Part shown: positions 31,496 to 40,739 of the stretch, in pieces
Layout: the number at the start of each line of letters is the position of its first letter
Position numbering within the stretch: the first letter of the stretch is position 1
Assembly: GCF_937952055.1 (NCBI RefSeq)
Contig: NZ_CALFYO010000010.1
Span: forward strand, 146,370-210,369
Length of the DNA: 64,000 bases
DNA from: an uncultured Piscinibacter sp.
Lineage (GTDB): Bacteria > Pseudomonadota > Gammaproteobacteria > Burkholderiales > Burkholderiaceae_C
Reading direction: 5' to 3'
Program-made: the position numbers and the translations under genes
Notes under the pieces: model-generated
Database searches by the model: none
Seen by the model: the letters and a program-made list of their open reading frames with translations, nothing else
Told to the model about the DNA's origin: nothing

Positions 31496-32581
31496 CTAAG
31501 AGGGCAGGAAGTCCAGCGGGTAGGTCACCACCATCTGGTTGACGTCCTTGGCGCCGAAGTCGAACTGGCGGATGCGCGCCAGGAGCTTCGATTCCAGCTC
31601 GGCGGCCTTCAGCTCACTGGACTCCACGCGGATGTCCATCACCTGGCCCGATGGCGCGATCGTCAGCTTGAGCACCACCTTGCCCTGCAGCGACGGGTCG
31701 TCGCGCAGCGCGCGGTTGTAGATCGCGTAGATCGCGCCCTTGTTGCGGTCGAACACCAGGCGAATCTCTTCCAGCGAGCGCGACGCCTTGCCGCCGCCAC
31801 CCTTGGCGAGCGTGCCGCCCCCGCCGCCCACACCGGTGCCCGTGCCGCCCTTGCCGGAGCTGCCGCCTCCACCCGGGCCGCCGCCACCACCGCCGCCGGC
31901 CACGCCCTCCACCAGCGTCGTGGCGCGTCCCGCGAGCCCGCCGCCGCCGGTGTTGCGGCTGTAGGCGGCGGTGTTGATGCCACCCGAGCCTCCGGTGGCA
32001 TTGGAGGTGATGAGGTTGCGGGCCGGCAGGCCGGGTTCGGTGCCGGCACCGACGCCCGCGCCCACGCCGGCGCCCACGCCAGGCCCGGCCTTGATGTTCT
32101 GGTTGAGCTGCACCGCGACCGGCGCGCCGCGAAGTTGGGCAAGCTCGTTGCTCATCGCCAGCAGGCCCACGCCGGCGGCCTTGCGCCGTGCGCCCTCGAT
32201 CTCGCCCGGCGGCTTGCCGGCGATGGGCTTGCGCGCCTCCGGCGCGACGGCCTTGGGCAGCGGCTTGGCATCGGGCAGCGGCTTGGCCACTTCCGGTTTG
32301 GCGGCGGAGGGGGCCTGCGTCTCGGGAGCGACGACGGGCTTGGCGGGCGCCTTCGGCACCACCGGCTCGCGCTGCTCGAGCACCAGCTTGGCCAGGCGCT
32401 GCGGCACCTCGGGCGGCGCGGCGCGGTCGACCTCGGGCTTGGGCAGCAGCAGCAGCACGATGCACAGGATGACGCAGACGGCCAGCACGGTGTTCAGGAT
32501 GCGCTTGAAGCGCGCCTCATCCTCGGGCGAGACCGCCCACGGCAGCACCGTGCCGCGAAAGGAGATGGTGGCGGCGCTCAT
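31496..32581 (-). CDS. AgmX/PglI C-terminal domain, TonB-like envelope protein
   Basis: A 361-residue protein with one membrane helix (about 28-50, ending LLLLPKP), a long proline/lysine/alanine periplasmic region, a glycine-rich stretch (~165-265) and a C-terminal domain (~270-361; IRLVFDRNKGAIYAIYNRAL, GKVVLKLTIAPSGQV) typical of AgmX/GltJ and related energy-transducing partners. It is the last gene of the large minus-strand operon, right after an ExbB-ExbD-ExbD set. It probably transmits motor energy to the outer membrane, as TonB does. Start 32581 follows GGAGGG; an upstream ATG (32596) lies before that site. Confidence 0.85.
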   Translation of the reverse strand: MSAATISFRGTVLPWAVSPEDEARFKRILNTVLAVCVILCIVLLLLPKPEVDRAAPPEVPQRLAKLVLEQREPVVPKAPAKPVVAPETQAPSAAKPEVAKPLPDAKPLPKAVAPEARKPIAGKPPGEIEGARRKAAGVGLLAMSNELAQLRGAPVAVQLNQNIKAGPGVGAGVGAGVGAGTEPGLPARNLITSNATGGSGGINTAAYSRNTGGGGLAGRATTLVEGVAGGGGGGGPGGGGSSGKGGTGTGVGGGGGTLAKGGGGKASRSLEEIRLVFDRNKGAIYAIYNRALRDDPSLQGKVVLKLTIAPSGQVMDIRVESSELKAAELESKLLARIRQFDFGAKDVNQMVVTYPLDFLPS

Positions 32582-32639
32582 TGGGAGGCCCTCCACGCAA
32601 ATCGCTGCGGGATGCGCGCCTGGAAACGGCCCGGTGCGC

Positions 32640-33134
32640 TCATGCTTTGCCCGCCTTCTGCGACACCGCGAAGGACACGTCGCTGTAGTTGGCCCGTGCG
32701 GCCGTGTACATCACCTTGCGCAGCAGGCTGTAGGGGATGCTCTTGTCGCCCATGATCGTCACCGACTTGCTCTGCGCCTCATTGACTTTGGCCAGCACGG
32801 TGCGGCCGGCATGCAGGTCGAGCTCGGCCTTCAGCGGCGCTATCAGGTCGCCCTCGCTGCCCATGGCCTCGGCGACCGTGGCCACCTTGCGACCGTCGAC
32901 GAGGATGTCGGTGGCGCTGACGGTCACCACCAGCATCTCCCGAGGCGTCTTCTCGGCGGTCGACTGCGGCAGCTTGATCGCCTGGGCGGTGGACAGGATC
33001 TCCACGCCGGTGCTCGACATCAGGAAGAAGATCAGGATGGTGAAGATGTCGATCAGCGCCACCAGGTTCATGTCGAGCCCGGACTGGTTGCGCGCCTTGC
33101 GTGCGGCACGCTTTTCGATCGGCGTCAGTTTCAT
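32640..33134 (-). CDS. ExbD/TolR-family proton-channel protein (1)
   Basis: A 164-residue protein with a single membrane helix (LDMNLVALIDIFTILIFFLM, about 20-39) carrying the essential aspartate (D29) that ExbD/TolR uses for proton flow. The rest is the periplasmic domain with the usual ILVDGRKV and YSLLRKVMYTAARANY motifs. It is second to last in the operon. With 33143 it gives two different ExbD subunits for one ExbB, as in AglRQS. Confidence 0.9.
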   Translation of the reverse strand: MKLTPIEKRAARKARNQSGLDMNLVALIDIFTILIFFLMSSTGVEILSTAQAIKLPQSTAEKTPREMLVVTVSATDILVDGRKVATVAEAMGSEGDLIAPLKAELDLHAGRTVLAKVNEAQSKSVTIMGDKSIPYSLLRKVMYTAARANYSDVSFAVSQKAGKA

Positions 33135-33142
33135 GCGGGCCT

Positions 33143-33673
33143 CTATTTCTTGGCGACGCTGATCGGCGCGTCGCCGATCGAGATGTCGGGGAACAACTCG
33201 ACGCGCGCTGCGGCGGCGGCCTTGGCCGGCGCAGAAGCAGCCTGCGCCACGTCGAGCGCCGGCGCACCTTCGCGCACCGTGTCCATCACCTGCACCAGCA
33301 CTTCGTAAGAGGTGTTCGGCTGCGCCAGCACGGTGGCCGTCTTCGTCTCGGGGAACTTGGCCTTGACCTGCTGCATGAGCGTGGACAGCGAGGTCAGGTC
33401 GTAGCCCTGGGCGTTGTTCGGGATGTGCTGGATCAGGCCGCCGATGCGGTCACCCACGTCCAGCGCGTCCGGCCGGATCACGACCTCGAGCTTGAGGTCC
33501 TCCACCTTGAGCTGCTCGACCCCCGAGTTCTGCGCCGGCAGCGATACCTCGATCACCGACAGGCGAGAGAACACCGCCGTCGACAGCAGGAACGGCACCA
33601 GCACCACGATCACGTTGATGAACGCGGTGACTTCGAGATGCGCAACCGGCTTGCGCGGGCGACGGATGCGCAT
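33143..33673 (-). CDS. ExbD/TolR-family protein (2)
   Basis: A 176-residue protein with an N-terminal membrane helix (AHLEVTAFINVIVVLVPFLL, about 11-30). In place of the usual aspartate the helix reads EVTAFINVIVV, so the proton-binding Asp appears to be missing. This subunit may be structural while the other ExbD carries protons. It lies 1 base after exbB and 8 bases before the other exbD. Confidence 0.85.
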   Translation of the reverse strand: MRIRRPRKPVAHLEVTAFINVIVVLVPFLLSTAVFSRLSVIEVSLPAQNSGVEQLKVEDLKLEVVIRPDALDVGDRIGGLIQHIPNNAQGYDLTSLSTLMQQVKAKFPETKTATVLAQPNTSYEVLVQVMDTVREGAPALDVAQAASAPAKAAAAARVELFPDISIGDAPISVAKK

Positions 33674-33674
33674 C

Positions 33675-34334
33675 TCAGCGAGTTCCCGTCGGGGCCGCCT
33701 CGGCGCGCACGCGCTGCACGACGTTCAGGAAGCTGATCTTGGCGGCTTCGAGGCCGTCGACGATTTCGCCGGTGCGCGCCTGCAGGAAGGCGTGGATGAG
33801 CAGGAACGGGATCGCTACCGACAGCGCGAAGGCGGTGTTGTTCATCGCGATCGAGATCGAGGCCGACAGCAGCTCGGCCTTCTCGGCCGGATTGACCGCC
33901 GCCACGGCGGTGAAGCCCTTGATCAGGCCGATGATGGTGCCCAGCAGACCGACCAGCGTGATCACGTTGGCCAGCGTGGCGATGTAGTGCGTGCGCTTCT
34001 CCAGGCGCGGCACGATCTCCATCATGCCTTCCTCCATCGCGTTGTCGATGTCCTCGCGGCGCGCCGGGCTCTGCATGCGTTCCAGGCCATTGGCGACGAT
34101 CTTGCCGATGGCAGCATCGGAGCCGGCGGCGACGTTCAGCACCTCCTTGAACCTGCCGCTCTGCAGCAGTGGCAGCACCTTCGCCCACAGCTTGCGGTTC
34201 TCCGCGCGCGCGCGGCGCAGGAACACGAAGCGCTCGATGGCGATGGCCAGGCCGACCGCCATGATGGCGATGCTGAAGTAGATGGCGACGCCGCTGTCCT
34301 GGAAGAACTTGACGGCAAACTCAACGACGCTCAT
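33675..34334 (-). CDS. ExbB/TolQ/MotA-family proton-channel protein
   Basis: A 219-residue protein with three membrane helices (about 14-36, 120-142 and 155-180) and the family motif ATLANVITLVGLLGTIIGLI, with the conserved threonines of the proton path. It forms the pentameric channel driven by proton-motive force. AGGAGA precedes the ATG. It sits directly before two ExbD genes and AgmX, so the four form a motor module. Confidence 0.93.
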   Translation of the reverse strand: MSVVEFAVKFFQDSGVAIYFSIAIMAVGLAIAIERFVFLRRARAENRKLWAKVLPLLQSGRFKEVLNVAAGSDAAIGKIVANGLERMQSPARREDIDNAMEEGMMEIVPRLEKRTHYIATLANVITLVGLLGTIIGLIKGFTAVAAVNPAEKAELLSASISIAMNNTAFALSVAIPFLLIHAFLQARTGEIVDGLEAAKISFLNVVQRVRAEAAPTGTR

Positions 34335-34374
34335 GGGCTATCTCCTGTGACGACGGTATGGGGGTGGAGGGGGA

Positions 34375-34701
34375 TCAGGGGCGCGCGGGCGCCGCGGGGG
34401 TGTCGGGGCCGGCCTTCGGCGCCTGCAGTTGCGCGCCGTACTGCACCTGGCGGCGGAACACGTCGCGGTCCACCGGCGCGAGCGCCTCGTCGAGGATGCT
34501 CGCGCCCGGCCGGCCGGCGAGGTCGCCGGGCAGCGGCTTCTTCCACGGCACGATGTACAGCACCTTGGGCAGCTCGCGGTTGCCGATGATCTGCGTGCGG
34601 TCGATGGCGGCGCGGTCCTGCGCCGGCGCGGCAGGCGCCTGAGCCTGCGCGGCCGTACAGGCCGCGAGCAGCAGGGCGATCGAGCCGGTCCGCTTCTTCA
34701 T
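34375..34701 (-). CDS. Small periplasmic protein, unknown
   Basis: A 108-residue protein with a signal peptide (about 1-20, ending AQA) and a conserved-looking core RTQIIGNRELPKVLYIVPWK (about 36-55). A gene of this type is typically found beside TPR/ExbB sets, but I do not know its function. The ATG overlaps the stop of the TPR lipoprotein gene. Confidence 0.75.
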   Translation of the reverse strand: MKKRTGSIALLLAACTAAQAQAPAAPAQDRAAIDRTQIIGNRELPKVLYIVPWKKPLPGDLAGRPGASILDEALAPVDRDVFRRQVQYGAQLQAPKAGPDTPAAPARP

Positions 34702-35426
34702 GACTGCTCCTTCTTCGCCGGCGCGTCGTTCCGCGCCGGCCTGCGGTTCTTCAGGTCGATGACCCACTTGGCCACGGCGGCATCCTTGCCGCCGGAGAGC
34801 GCGGCGTAGCGCTCGTAGGCCTCGAGCGCACGCACGCCGTCGCGCAGGTAAAGGTCGAACAGGATGCCGAGGTTGAGCTGCGCGGCGGCATGGTTCGGGT
34901 CGAGCTCGAGCGCGCGCTCGTAGGCGGCGCGCGCCTTGGCGAACTGGCCCAGGTGGCGGTAGGTGACGCCGAGCTGGTTGAAGTACAACGGCTGCTCGGG
35001 ACTGGCCTGGGTCGCGTGTTCCAGCGCGGCGGCCGATTCATCGAGCCTGCCGGCATGGCGGTGGAGGATGCCGAGGTTGGCGTGCGGACCGCCCAGCTCG
35101 GGGTGGCTCTTCGTCAGCGCCTTGAAGCCGCGCTCCGCATCGTCGGTGCGGCCGGCGCGCATGGCGCGCAGTGCGTCGTCGAAAGCGCGCTGCGCGTCCT
35201 CCGGCACCGGGGCCTCGACGCGCACCGGGTGGGCTGCGGGCAGGCCGCTCGGCGCCGAGGCGGCGGAGGCCGCTGCCGGCGCGGCGCCCGGCGTGATCGC
35301 CTTGGCCACCGGCGCGACCACCGTCTCCTGCATCGTCTTCACGCCATCGGACAGCGTCGAGCAGCCGGCCAGCGCAGCCAGCGCGCTCGAACCGACCAGC
35401 CTTCGCAGGGTGTCAGCGGATCGCAT
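34698..35426 (-). CDS. TPR lipoprotein
   Basis: A 242-residue lipoprotein (lipobox LAGC, cysteine near residue 22). An alanine/proline linker to ~70 precedes at least three tetratricopeptide repeats (~75-205; e.g. LYFNQLGVTYRHLGQFAKAR, ALELDPNHAAAQLNLGILFD). TPRs mediate protein contacts, and GltE of the Myxococcus gliding complex has a similar build. It overlaps the large TPR gene upstream by 14 bases. Confidence 0.87.
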   Translation of the reverse strand: MRSADTLRRLVGSSALAALAGCSTLSDGVKTMQETVVAPVAKAITPGAAPAAASAASAPSGLPAAHPVRVEAPVPEDAQRAFDDALRAMRAGRTDDAERGFKALTKSHPELGGPHANLGILHRHAGRLDESAAALEHATQASPEQPLYFNQLGVTYRHLGQFAKARAAYERALELDPNHAAAQLNLGILFDLYLRDGVRALEAYERYAALSGGKDAAVAKWVIDLKNRRPARNDAPAKKEQS

Positions 35427-38250
35427 CGATCACCCCCTCGGCCCGTTCGGCCTTGCCGTAGCGCACCGGGCGCAACCGCGCCAGCGCTTCGAAACTGTCC
35501 TTCACCCACTTGTCGTAGATGCCTTCCGAAGCACGCTTCGCATTGGCCTCGTGCAGTTCGATGGCCTTCTCCTCGAAGGGGAAGGCCTGTTCCTCGAGCA
35601 GCACGTCGTACTGCTCCCGTTCCAGCTTGGACAGCCGTTTCGGCCGCTCCGACTTGAGCATGGATTGGCCGAAGTCCTGGTAGAGCGAGGCGATGTGGAA
35701 GGTGGCCGCGGTGGTCACGTCGGCCACGCCGTAGTTGGCCGCCACCGCGTAGGCCTTCAGCGCACTCTCCATCTTCGCCTTCTTCAGCTTGAGGTTGCGC
35801 GCCAGCGGTTCGACCAGCCGCACCTTGCGGTACTCGGCCACGGCAGGCTCGGCCATCACCAGCGCCGCAGTCGCGCCGAGGTAGCGTGTGCGATCGGTGC
35901 GCGCACTGCCGCCGGCTTGGTCGCCCTGGTAGATCTCCTTCATCAGCGCGGCCTCGCGCTTCACGTCGCCCTCGGCCCTGGCGATGCGCGCGATGCGGTG
36001 GCGCGCCTCGAGGCCGCGCTCCAGCGGCAGCGGGTACTGCTTGAGATAGCGTTCGTAGGTCTTCGCCGCGGCGGCGCGCGGGCCGGACTTCGCGTCGGCG
36101 GCCTTCTCGTGCAGCTCGGCGGCCTGCCACAGCGCCTCGCGCGCGAGCTGCGGGTCCTTCTGCGTGGCGGCAACGCGCTCGAATTCGCCGGCCGCCTGCG
36201 ACCACTGCTGCTTCTCCAGGTAGGCCAGCGCGAGCTTGCTGCCGACGTCCGCCTGCAGGGGATGATCGGGGTAGCGCCGGCGGAAGTCCTCCAGCGCGCG
36301 CGAGGCACCGTCCCAGTCCTTCATCGCGAGCATCGCGGCGGCGGCGTCGTACTGCGCAGTCGCGCGCACCGCCGAGGCCGGCGCGACGGCAGCGACGCGG
36401 TTGAAGTGGCCCACCGCCGCCTTGCTGTCGCCGGCCGCGCGGGCCAGTTCACCTTGCTTGTAGACCGAGGCAGCGAGGCGTTCGACGAGGTCGCCGCGGG
36501 CCGCATCCTTTTCCGGCGTGAGCGCGAGCACCTCGCCGTAGGCTTTCTCCGACTGGTCGAAGCGGTTCCTCTCGAAGGCGTCGTGTGCGATCACCGTCCA
36601 GGCGACACGGCGCTGCGCCGCGGCGGCGGGCGGGTCGAGCCGCAGCACCTGCTGCGCCACCTCGGCAGCGCGCTCGCCGTCGCGCAGCGCGAACAGCTTC
36701 TCCGAGGCGTTGGTCAACACCGTGCCGGTGCGGCCGTCCTTCGGGAAGGCCTTGGCGAAGCGCAGTGCACTCTCGACGCCCGCGCGCTGCAGCGCCGCGG
36801 CCTCGGCGCCCTGCACGCGCTTCTCCTGGCCGCCGTAGCTGAGCAGCGCGGCGTAGCCGGCGTCCGCCGCCCTGGCGTGGTTGGGGTACTGGTAGGCGAC
36901 CTTCTCGTACTCCACCGCGGCTTCGGCGAAGCGGCCGTCCTCGTAGAGCAGTTCGGCGAGCAGGAAGTTGTTCTGCGCCGTCTGCGGGTCGTTCGGGTAG
37001 CTGGCGATGTAGGCGCGGTACCACTTCACCGCCTCCTGGTAGTCGGCGCTGGCCTTGCTCTTCTGTGCGCTGGCGTGGTAGTGGCGTGCCAGCTCGGTGA
37101 GGTGCGTCTTCACCAGCGGCTGCGCCTTCTCCCAGCCTTGCGGGTTGGCGCGGCGGAACTCGCTGCCGACGCCATAGCGCGACACGTAGTCCTTTTTTGC
37201 GTCCAGCGCCAGTGCCGGGAAGCCATTGGACTGGTAGATCTCGACGACGCGTGCCTGCAGCTGCGGCGCCTGCGCGTGCAGCGGGTCGCGGCGGGCGAAG
37301 GCGCCGAAGGCATCGGCGGCGTCCTTGACGCGCTCCTGCTTCAGGTACAGCTCGCCGAGCTGCTCGTAGACGCGGTACTCGTAAGAGCGCCGCTTCGCGT
37401 CGGTGATGTAGGCCGGGATGCTCTCGGCGCCCTGCAGGTTCGCCAGGCTGATGCTGCTGACTCGGAAGGTGTCCTCGACCAGCTCGCGGTCGGCGCGCGA
37501 CAGGCCGACGATGGTGTCGAGCCCGCCGTCGCCGTCGCTGCCGGCGACCTTCAGGTCGAGCACACCGAAGAATGACTGCAGGCCGTCGTCCAGCTTGCCC
37601 TGCTTGAAGCGCGACCAGCCCTGCATGTACAGCGAGCGTTCGTGGAACTGCGTGCGTGGTGAGCTGGCCAGGACGGTGGCGTAGGCCTTCTCGGCGCGCG
37701 CATAGTCCTGCGTGGTGAAGAGCAGCTCGCCGCGGCGGAAGTTGGCCTCGTCGCGGTACAGCGTGTTCGGGTAGCTGGCGACAAGCCGGTCGAGTGTCTT
37801 CAGCGCGGTTTCCAAGTCGCCGGCCTGTTCCTGCGCGCGGGCGAGCTGGTAGAGCACGCGGTCGTTTCCCCGGTCGTCCGGATAGTCCTTGAGGAAGTCC
37901 TGGTAGCGCTTCACCGCGGCGCCGTAGTCGGGGCCGGTGGCCGCGCCGCTGCCGGCGGCCGAGCGCGCGTCGGCCAGGTCCATTTCCAGGTCGCCGAGGC
38001 GGCGCATCGCCTCGGCGCGCTGCGGTGCCTTGGGGGCCACCTCGAGAAACTTGCGGTAGGCGGCGATCGTCTGCGTTTCGTTCGAGTCGACGCGCTTGTC
38101 CTTCGACACTTCCACGGTTCGGCCCGCCAAGCTGGCCAGCGTCGGCTGGTCGTCACCCGGCAGTGCCTTCTTCTGGCCGGCGCAGCCGGCCAGGCCGACG
38201 AGCATCAGCACGACGAGCGGGCGCAGCACGAACTCACTGCTTCGATGCAT
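35413..38250 (-). CDS. Very large TPR lipoprotein (945 residues)
   Basis: A 945-residue lipoprotein (VGLAGC lipobox, cysteine near 23) made almost entirely of tetratricopeptide-type helical repeats (e.g. YRDEANFRRGELLFTTQDYA, FLLAELLYEDGRFAEAAVEY, KLALAYLEKQQWSQAAGEFE). It would form a long superhelix in the periplasm that could span toward the outer membrane. It resembles GltD-class proteins of Agl-Glt machines in size and repeat type (inference). It overlaps its neighbours on both sides. Confidence 0.88.
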   Translation of the reverse strand: MHRSSEFVLRPLVVLMLVGLAGCAGQKKALPGDDQPTLASLAGRTVEVSKDKRVDSNETQTIAAYRKFLEVAPKAPQRAEAMRRLGDLEMDLADARSAAGSGAATGPDYGAAVKRYQDFLKDYPDDRGNDRVLYQLARAQEQAGDLETALKTLDRLVASYPNTLYRDEANFRRGELLFTTQDYARAEKAYATVLASSPRTQFHERSLYMQGWSRFKQGKLDDGLQSFFGVLDLKVAGSDGDGGLDTIVGLSRADRELVEDTFRVSSISLANLQGAESIPAYITDAKRRSYEYRVYEQLGELYLKQERVKDAADAFGAFARRDPLHAQAPQLQARVVEIYQSNGFPALALDAKKDYVSRYGVGSEFRRANPQGWEKAQPLVKTHLTELARHYHASAQKSKASADYQEAVKWYRAYIASYPNDPQTAQNNFLLAELLYEDGRFAEAAVEYEKVAYQYPNHARAADAGYAALLSYGGQEKRVQGAEAAALQRAGVESALRFAKAFPKDGRTGTVLTNASEKLFALRDGERAAEVAQQVLRLDPPAAAAQRRVAWTVIAHDAFERNRFDQSEKAYGEVLALTPEKDAARGDLVERLAASVYKQGELARAAGDSKAAVGHFNRVAAVAPASAVRATAQYDAAAAMLAMKDWDGASRALEDFRRRYPDHPLQADVGSKLALAYLEKQQWSQAAGEFERVAATQKDPQLAREALWQAAELHEKAADAKSGPRAAAAKTYERYLKQYPLPLERGLEARHRIARIARAEGDVKREAALMKEIYQGDQAGGSARTDRTRYLGATAALVMAEPAVAEYRKVRLVEPLARNLKLKKAKMESALKAYAVAANYGVADVTTAATFHIASLYQDFGQSMLKSERPKRLSKLEREQYDVLLEEQAFPFEEKAIELHEANAKRASEGIYDKWVKDSFEALARLRPVRYGKAERAEGVIDAIR

Positions 38251-40150
38251 CGTCTTCCTTCCGGGGCGACTCGGAGGCCGCGCGGTCGTACATCTGCGCG
38301 ACGGCGAAGCGAGCCTGCTGCGAATAGACCGCCAGGCGTTCCTTCTGCCGTGTCAGTTCAGCCACGGCGAGTTCCTGCACCTCCTGCTGCTGGTCGCGCG
38401 ACAGGGCCGCCACGCGCGGGATCAGCGCCTTGATGCGCTGCGACAGCTCGGCGATGCGCCGGGCAAAGGCCTCGTGCCGTGCCGGCTCCTCGATCTGCGC
38501 CTTCGCCACCGCCGCCTCGCGCTCGCGAGCCTGCGCCAGTTCGGCATCGATGATCTTCATGTTCTTCTGCGCGTCCCACGCGCGTGCCGGGTACTCCTGC
38601 GCGAGCCGCCAGGTCAGCGCCCCCGAAGCCAGCCGCGCGCGCTGGCGCGCGCGTTCGGCATCGGCATCGTTGCCGAGCGACTGCAGGCCCTGCTGCACCC
38701 CCTTGATCATCTCGAGCAGCTCGCGGTCCTTGGCGTCGGCGAGCGCTGGGGCATCCTGCTCGCGCAGCGCGCGCTCGACCTCGCCGCTGACCGCGTCCCG
38801 CCGCTGCCGCAACGCGGAGAGGTCGACCGCGCGCGCGCCGGCCTGCACTTGCGGCAGTCGCTGCGCGTAGGCCTGCCGGCGGTTGTCGAGCATGTCGCCG
38901 AACACGCCGAGGCTGTCTTCCCAGTCCTGCAGGTTCTTCGCCAGGAAGCGCAGGTCGCGCCAGTTCTTGAAGGCCTCCTGGAACTCATGGCCGGCAAGCA
39001 CCTGCGTCAAGTGACTGGCGTAGGGCATCTCGGGCAGTTCGCGGATGTTCCAGAACCAGCCCATTTCCTCGCCGGGGTTGCGTTCGATGAGTCCGTCGAG
39101 CAGCTTGCCGGCGCGGATCGCGGCGATCGACTCGTCGAGCTTGCCTCCCTCGCTGTCGTAGGCGGCGATGGCGGCGTTGTACTGCTCGGTGGCCTCGCCG
39201 AAGGCGCCAAGTTCGGCGTAGGCGTAGGGCACGGCGATGCGCGCTTCCAGCACCGCGGCGTCGCTGGCATCGCGGCTGGCGAGCTCGATCCACGGGACCA
39301 GGGCAAGCTTCGGCTCCTTCATCTCGGCGGCCGCCCAGCCGAAGCCGAGCAGCGCCTTGTTGGCGTGCAGGCTCTCCAGGCGCACGCGCTGCAGCGAGTG
39401 GCGCGCCACGTCCGGCTTGCCGCTCTGCAGTGCCGAGAAGCCCAGCGCCACGTTCGCCTTGTCGCGCAGGGAGCGCATCTCCTCGTCGGCGGCGGGCGCC
39501 ATGCCGAGGCCGTCGAGCAGCTTGACACCACGCTCCTCCTCGCCGCTCTTGACCAGCGCCACGCCGAGGTTGAAGCGCGCGTACTGGCCGATCGGGCTGT
39601 CCGTGGCGACGCCCTCGAGCAGTGCGGCGGCGCCGGCGTAGTCGCCGCGCGCCATCAGCAGGTTGGACTGCAGCAGCAGCCGGTCCTCCTCGAGCGCCGC
39701 GGGCAGGTTCTTCTCGATGCGCGCCATCGCGTCCTCGGCCTCGGCGAGGAAGCCGCGCTGGTAGCGGATCTTGGCGAGGTAGAACCAGGCGCGGTCGCGC
39801 ACCGCGGGGGTCGCGCCCTTCTCGATCAGCTGCGCGAAGATCTCGCCGGCCTCCTGGTGCAGGCCGTAGGACAGCAGCATGCCGCCGCGCAGGATCTCGG
39901 CCTCGTCGCCATGCGCCGCGACGCGGCCGAAGTGCTGCGAGGCCATCAGCGTGGTGATGGAGGTGAAGTAGCGGTCCTGGAAGAAGTGGAACAGCGCGTC
40001 GCCGTAGTGCGGTGCCTCGACCGGGCGCGCCTTCTCGTTGGGCGGTACGGGCCACGGCTTGGGCGGCGCAGCGCCGACGCCGGCGCAGGCCAGCAGCGCA
40101 GCGGCTGCAGCCAGTCGCCGCACCGGGCGCAGCGAGATCTTCACGGACAT
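38234..40150 (-). CDS. Periplasmic TPR-type helical protein (638 residues)
   Basis: A 638-residue exported protein (signal peptide about 1-27, ending VGAA). Residues ~40-270 contain TPR-like repeats (AWFYLAKIRYQRGFLAEAED, ARFNLGVALVKSGEEERGVK); the C-terminal third (~480-638) is strongly helical and probably coiled coil (QAREREAAVAKAQIEEPARH). It begins at ATG 40150 (AGTAGG seven bases upstream) or GTG 40156, directly after the stop of the preceding gene. Together with 35413 and 34698 it supplies a periplasmic scaffold. Confidence 0.85.
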   Translation of the reverse strand: MSVKISLRPVRRLAAAAALLACAGVGAAPPKPWPVPPNEKARPVEAPHYGDALFHFFQDRYFTSITTLMASQHFGRVAAHGDEAEILRGGMLLSYGLHQEAGEIFAQLIEKGATPAVRDRAWFYLAKIRYQRGFLAEAEDAMARIEKNLPAALEEDRLLLQSNLLMARGDYAGAAALLEGVATDSPIGQYARFNLGVALVKSGEEERGVKLLDGLGMAPAADEEMRSLRDKANVALGFSALQSGKPDVARHSLQRVRLESLHANKALLGFGWAAAEMKEPKLALVPWIELASRDASDAAVLEARIAVPYAYAELGAFGEATEQYNAAIAAYDSEGGKLDESIAAIRAGKLLDGLIERNPGEEMGWFWNIRELPEMPYASHLTQVLAGHEFQEAFKNWRDLRFLAKNLQDWEDSLGVFGDMLDNRRQAYAQRLPQVQAGARAVDLSALRQRRDAVSGEVERALREQDAPALADAKDRELLEMIKGVQQGLQSLGNDADAERARQRARLASGALTWRLAQEYPARAWDAQKNMKIIDAELAQAREREAAVAKAQIEEPARHEAFARRIAELSQRIKALIPRVAALSRDQQQEVQELAVAELTRQKERLAVYSQQARFAVAQMYDRAASESPRKEDDASKQ

Positions 40151-40158
40151 GCGCACGC

Positions 40159-40719
40159 CTACTGCCAGACCTTGATGTCGAACTCCGGCTGCAGCTTGCC
40201 GGCGGAATCCTTGATCTGCAGCTCGATGTACTTCGGTTCGGTGCCCTTGTCGAACTTGATGGTGGTGCCGCGCTTGTAGTCGCGCTCGTGGGGGCCCTGG
40301 CCGGTGAAGAACGCCACCAGCTCGTGACTGCCGGCACGCAGGTTGCCGAGGTAGACGCGTTGCACGCCGCCACGGTGCAGCGCCTGCACCTCCAGCGGCG
40401 TGTAGAGGTAGTTGGTGACGATCTTGTCGTCCAGCTTGATCTGCACCGAGTCGAGTTGGAACAGCTTGCCCACGTCCATCGAGACGAACAGCGCCACCTG
40501 GGTGTTCGCCGGGAAGAGCAGTTCCTCCTCGAGCACCAGCAGGTCGCGGTTGAGGCGGATCACGTCGCCCTTGACGGCCTGGATGCGCCCGTCCAGCGTG
40601 CCCGGACCGGGGGCGCTGGCCGCGGCCGGGATCGCCGTCTGGGCGAGCGAGTTCAGGGCCGCCAGTGCGAGCACGAGGCCTGCGGCGAACGACCGGGGAA
40701 GGCGATGGTGGAACGACAT
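40159..40719 (-). CDS. Periplasmic protein of the TPR/ExbB operon, unknown
   Basis: A 186-residue exported protein (signal peptide about 1-26, ending LAQ). The body is beta-rich: DVIRLNRDLLVLEEELLFPA, KIVTNYLYTPLEVQALHRGG, NLRAGSHELVAFFTGQGP, resembling a small Ig-like or carboxypeptidase-regulatory-like fold. No enzyme motif seen. It sits between DUF3570 and the TPR genes with gaps of 20 and 8 bases, so it is part of the same transcript. Relatives are often misnamed AraC regulators; no DNA-binding domain is present. Confidence 0.75.
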   Translation of the reverse strand: MSFHHRLPRSFAAGLVLALAALNSLAQTAIPAAASAPGPGTLDGRIQAVKGDVIRLNRDLLVLEEELLFPANTQVALFVSMDVGKLFQLDSVQIKLDDKIVTNYLYTPLEVQALHRGGVQRVYLGNLRAGSHELVAFFTGQGPHERDYKRGTTIKFDKGTEPKYIELQIKDSAGKLQPEFDIKVWQ

Positions 40720-40739
40720 GGCGCCGATGCTTTCGGGAT

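Noticed and set aside
34148..34176. TTGAACC at about 34147-34153 that could be a sixth ECF site
   Set aside because: No CAAC(T/C)C follows at 16 bases and it lies inside the exbB coding sequence on the opposite strand.
40159..40719. AraC-type regulator, a name often given to relatives of this protein
   Set aside because: The protein has a signal peptide and beta-rich body and no helix-turn-helix.
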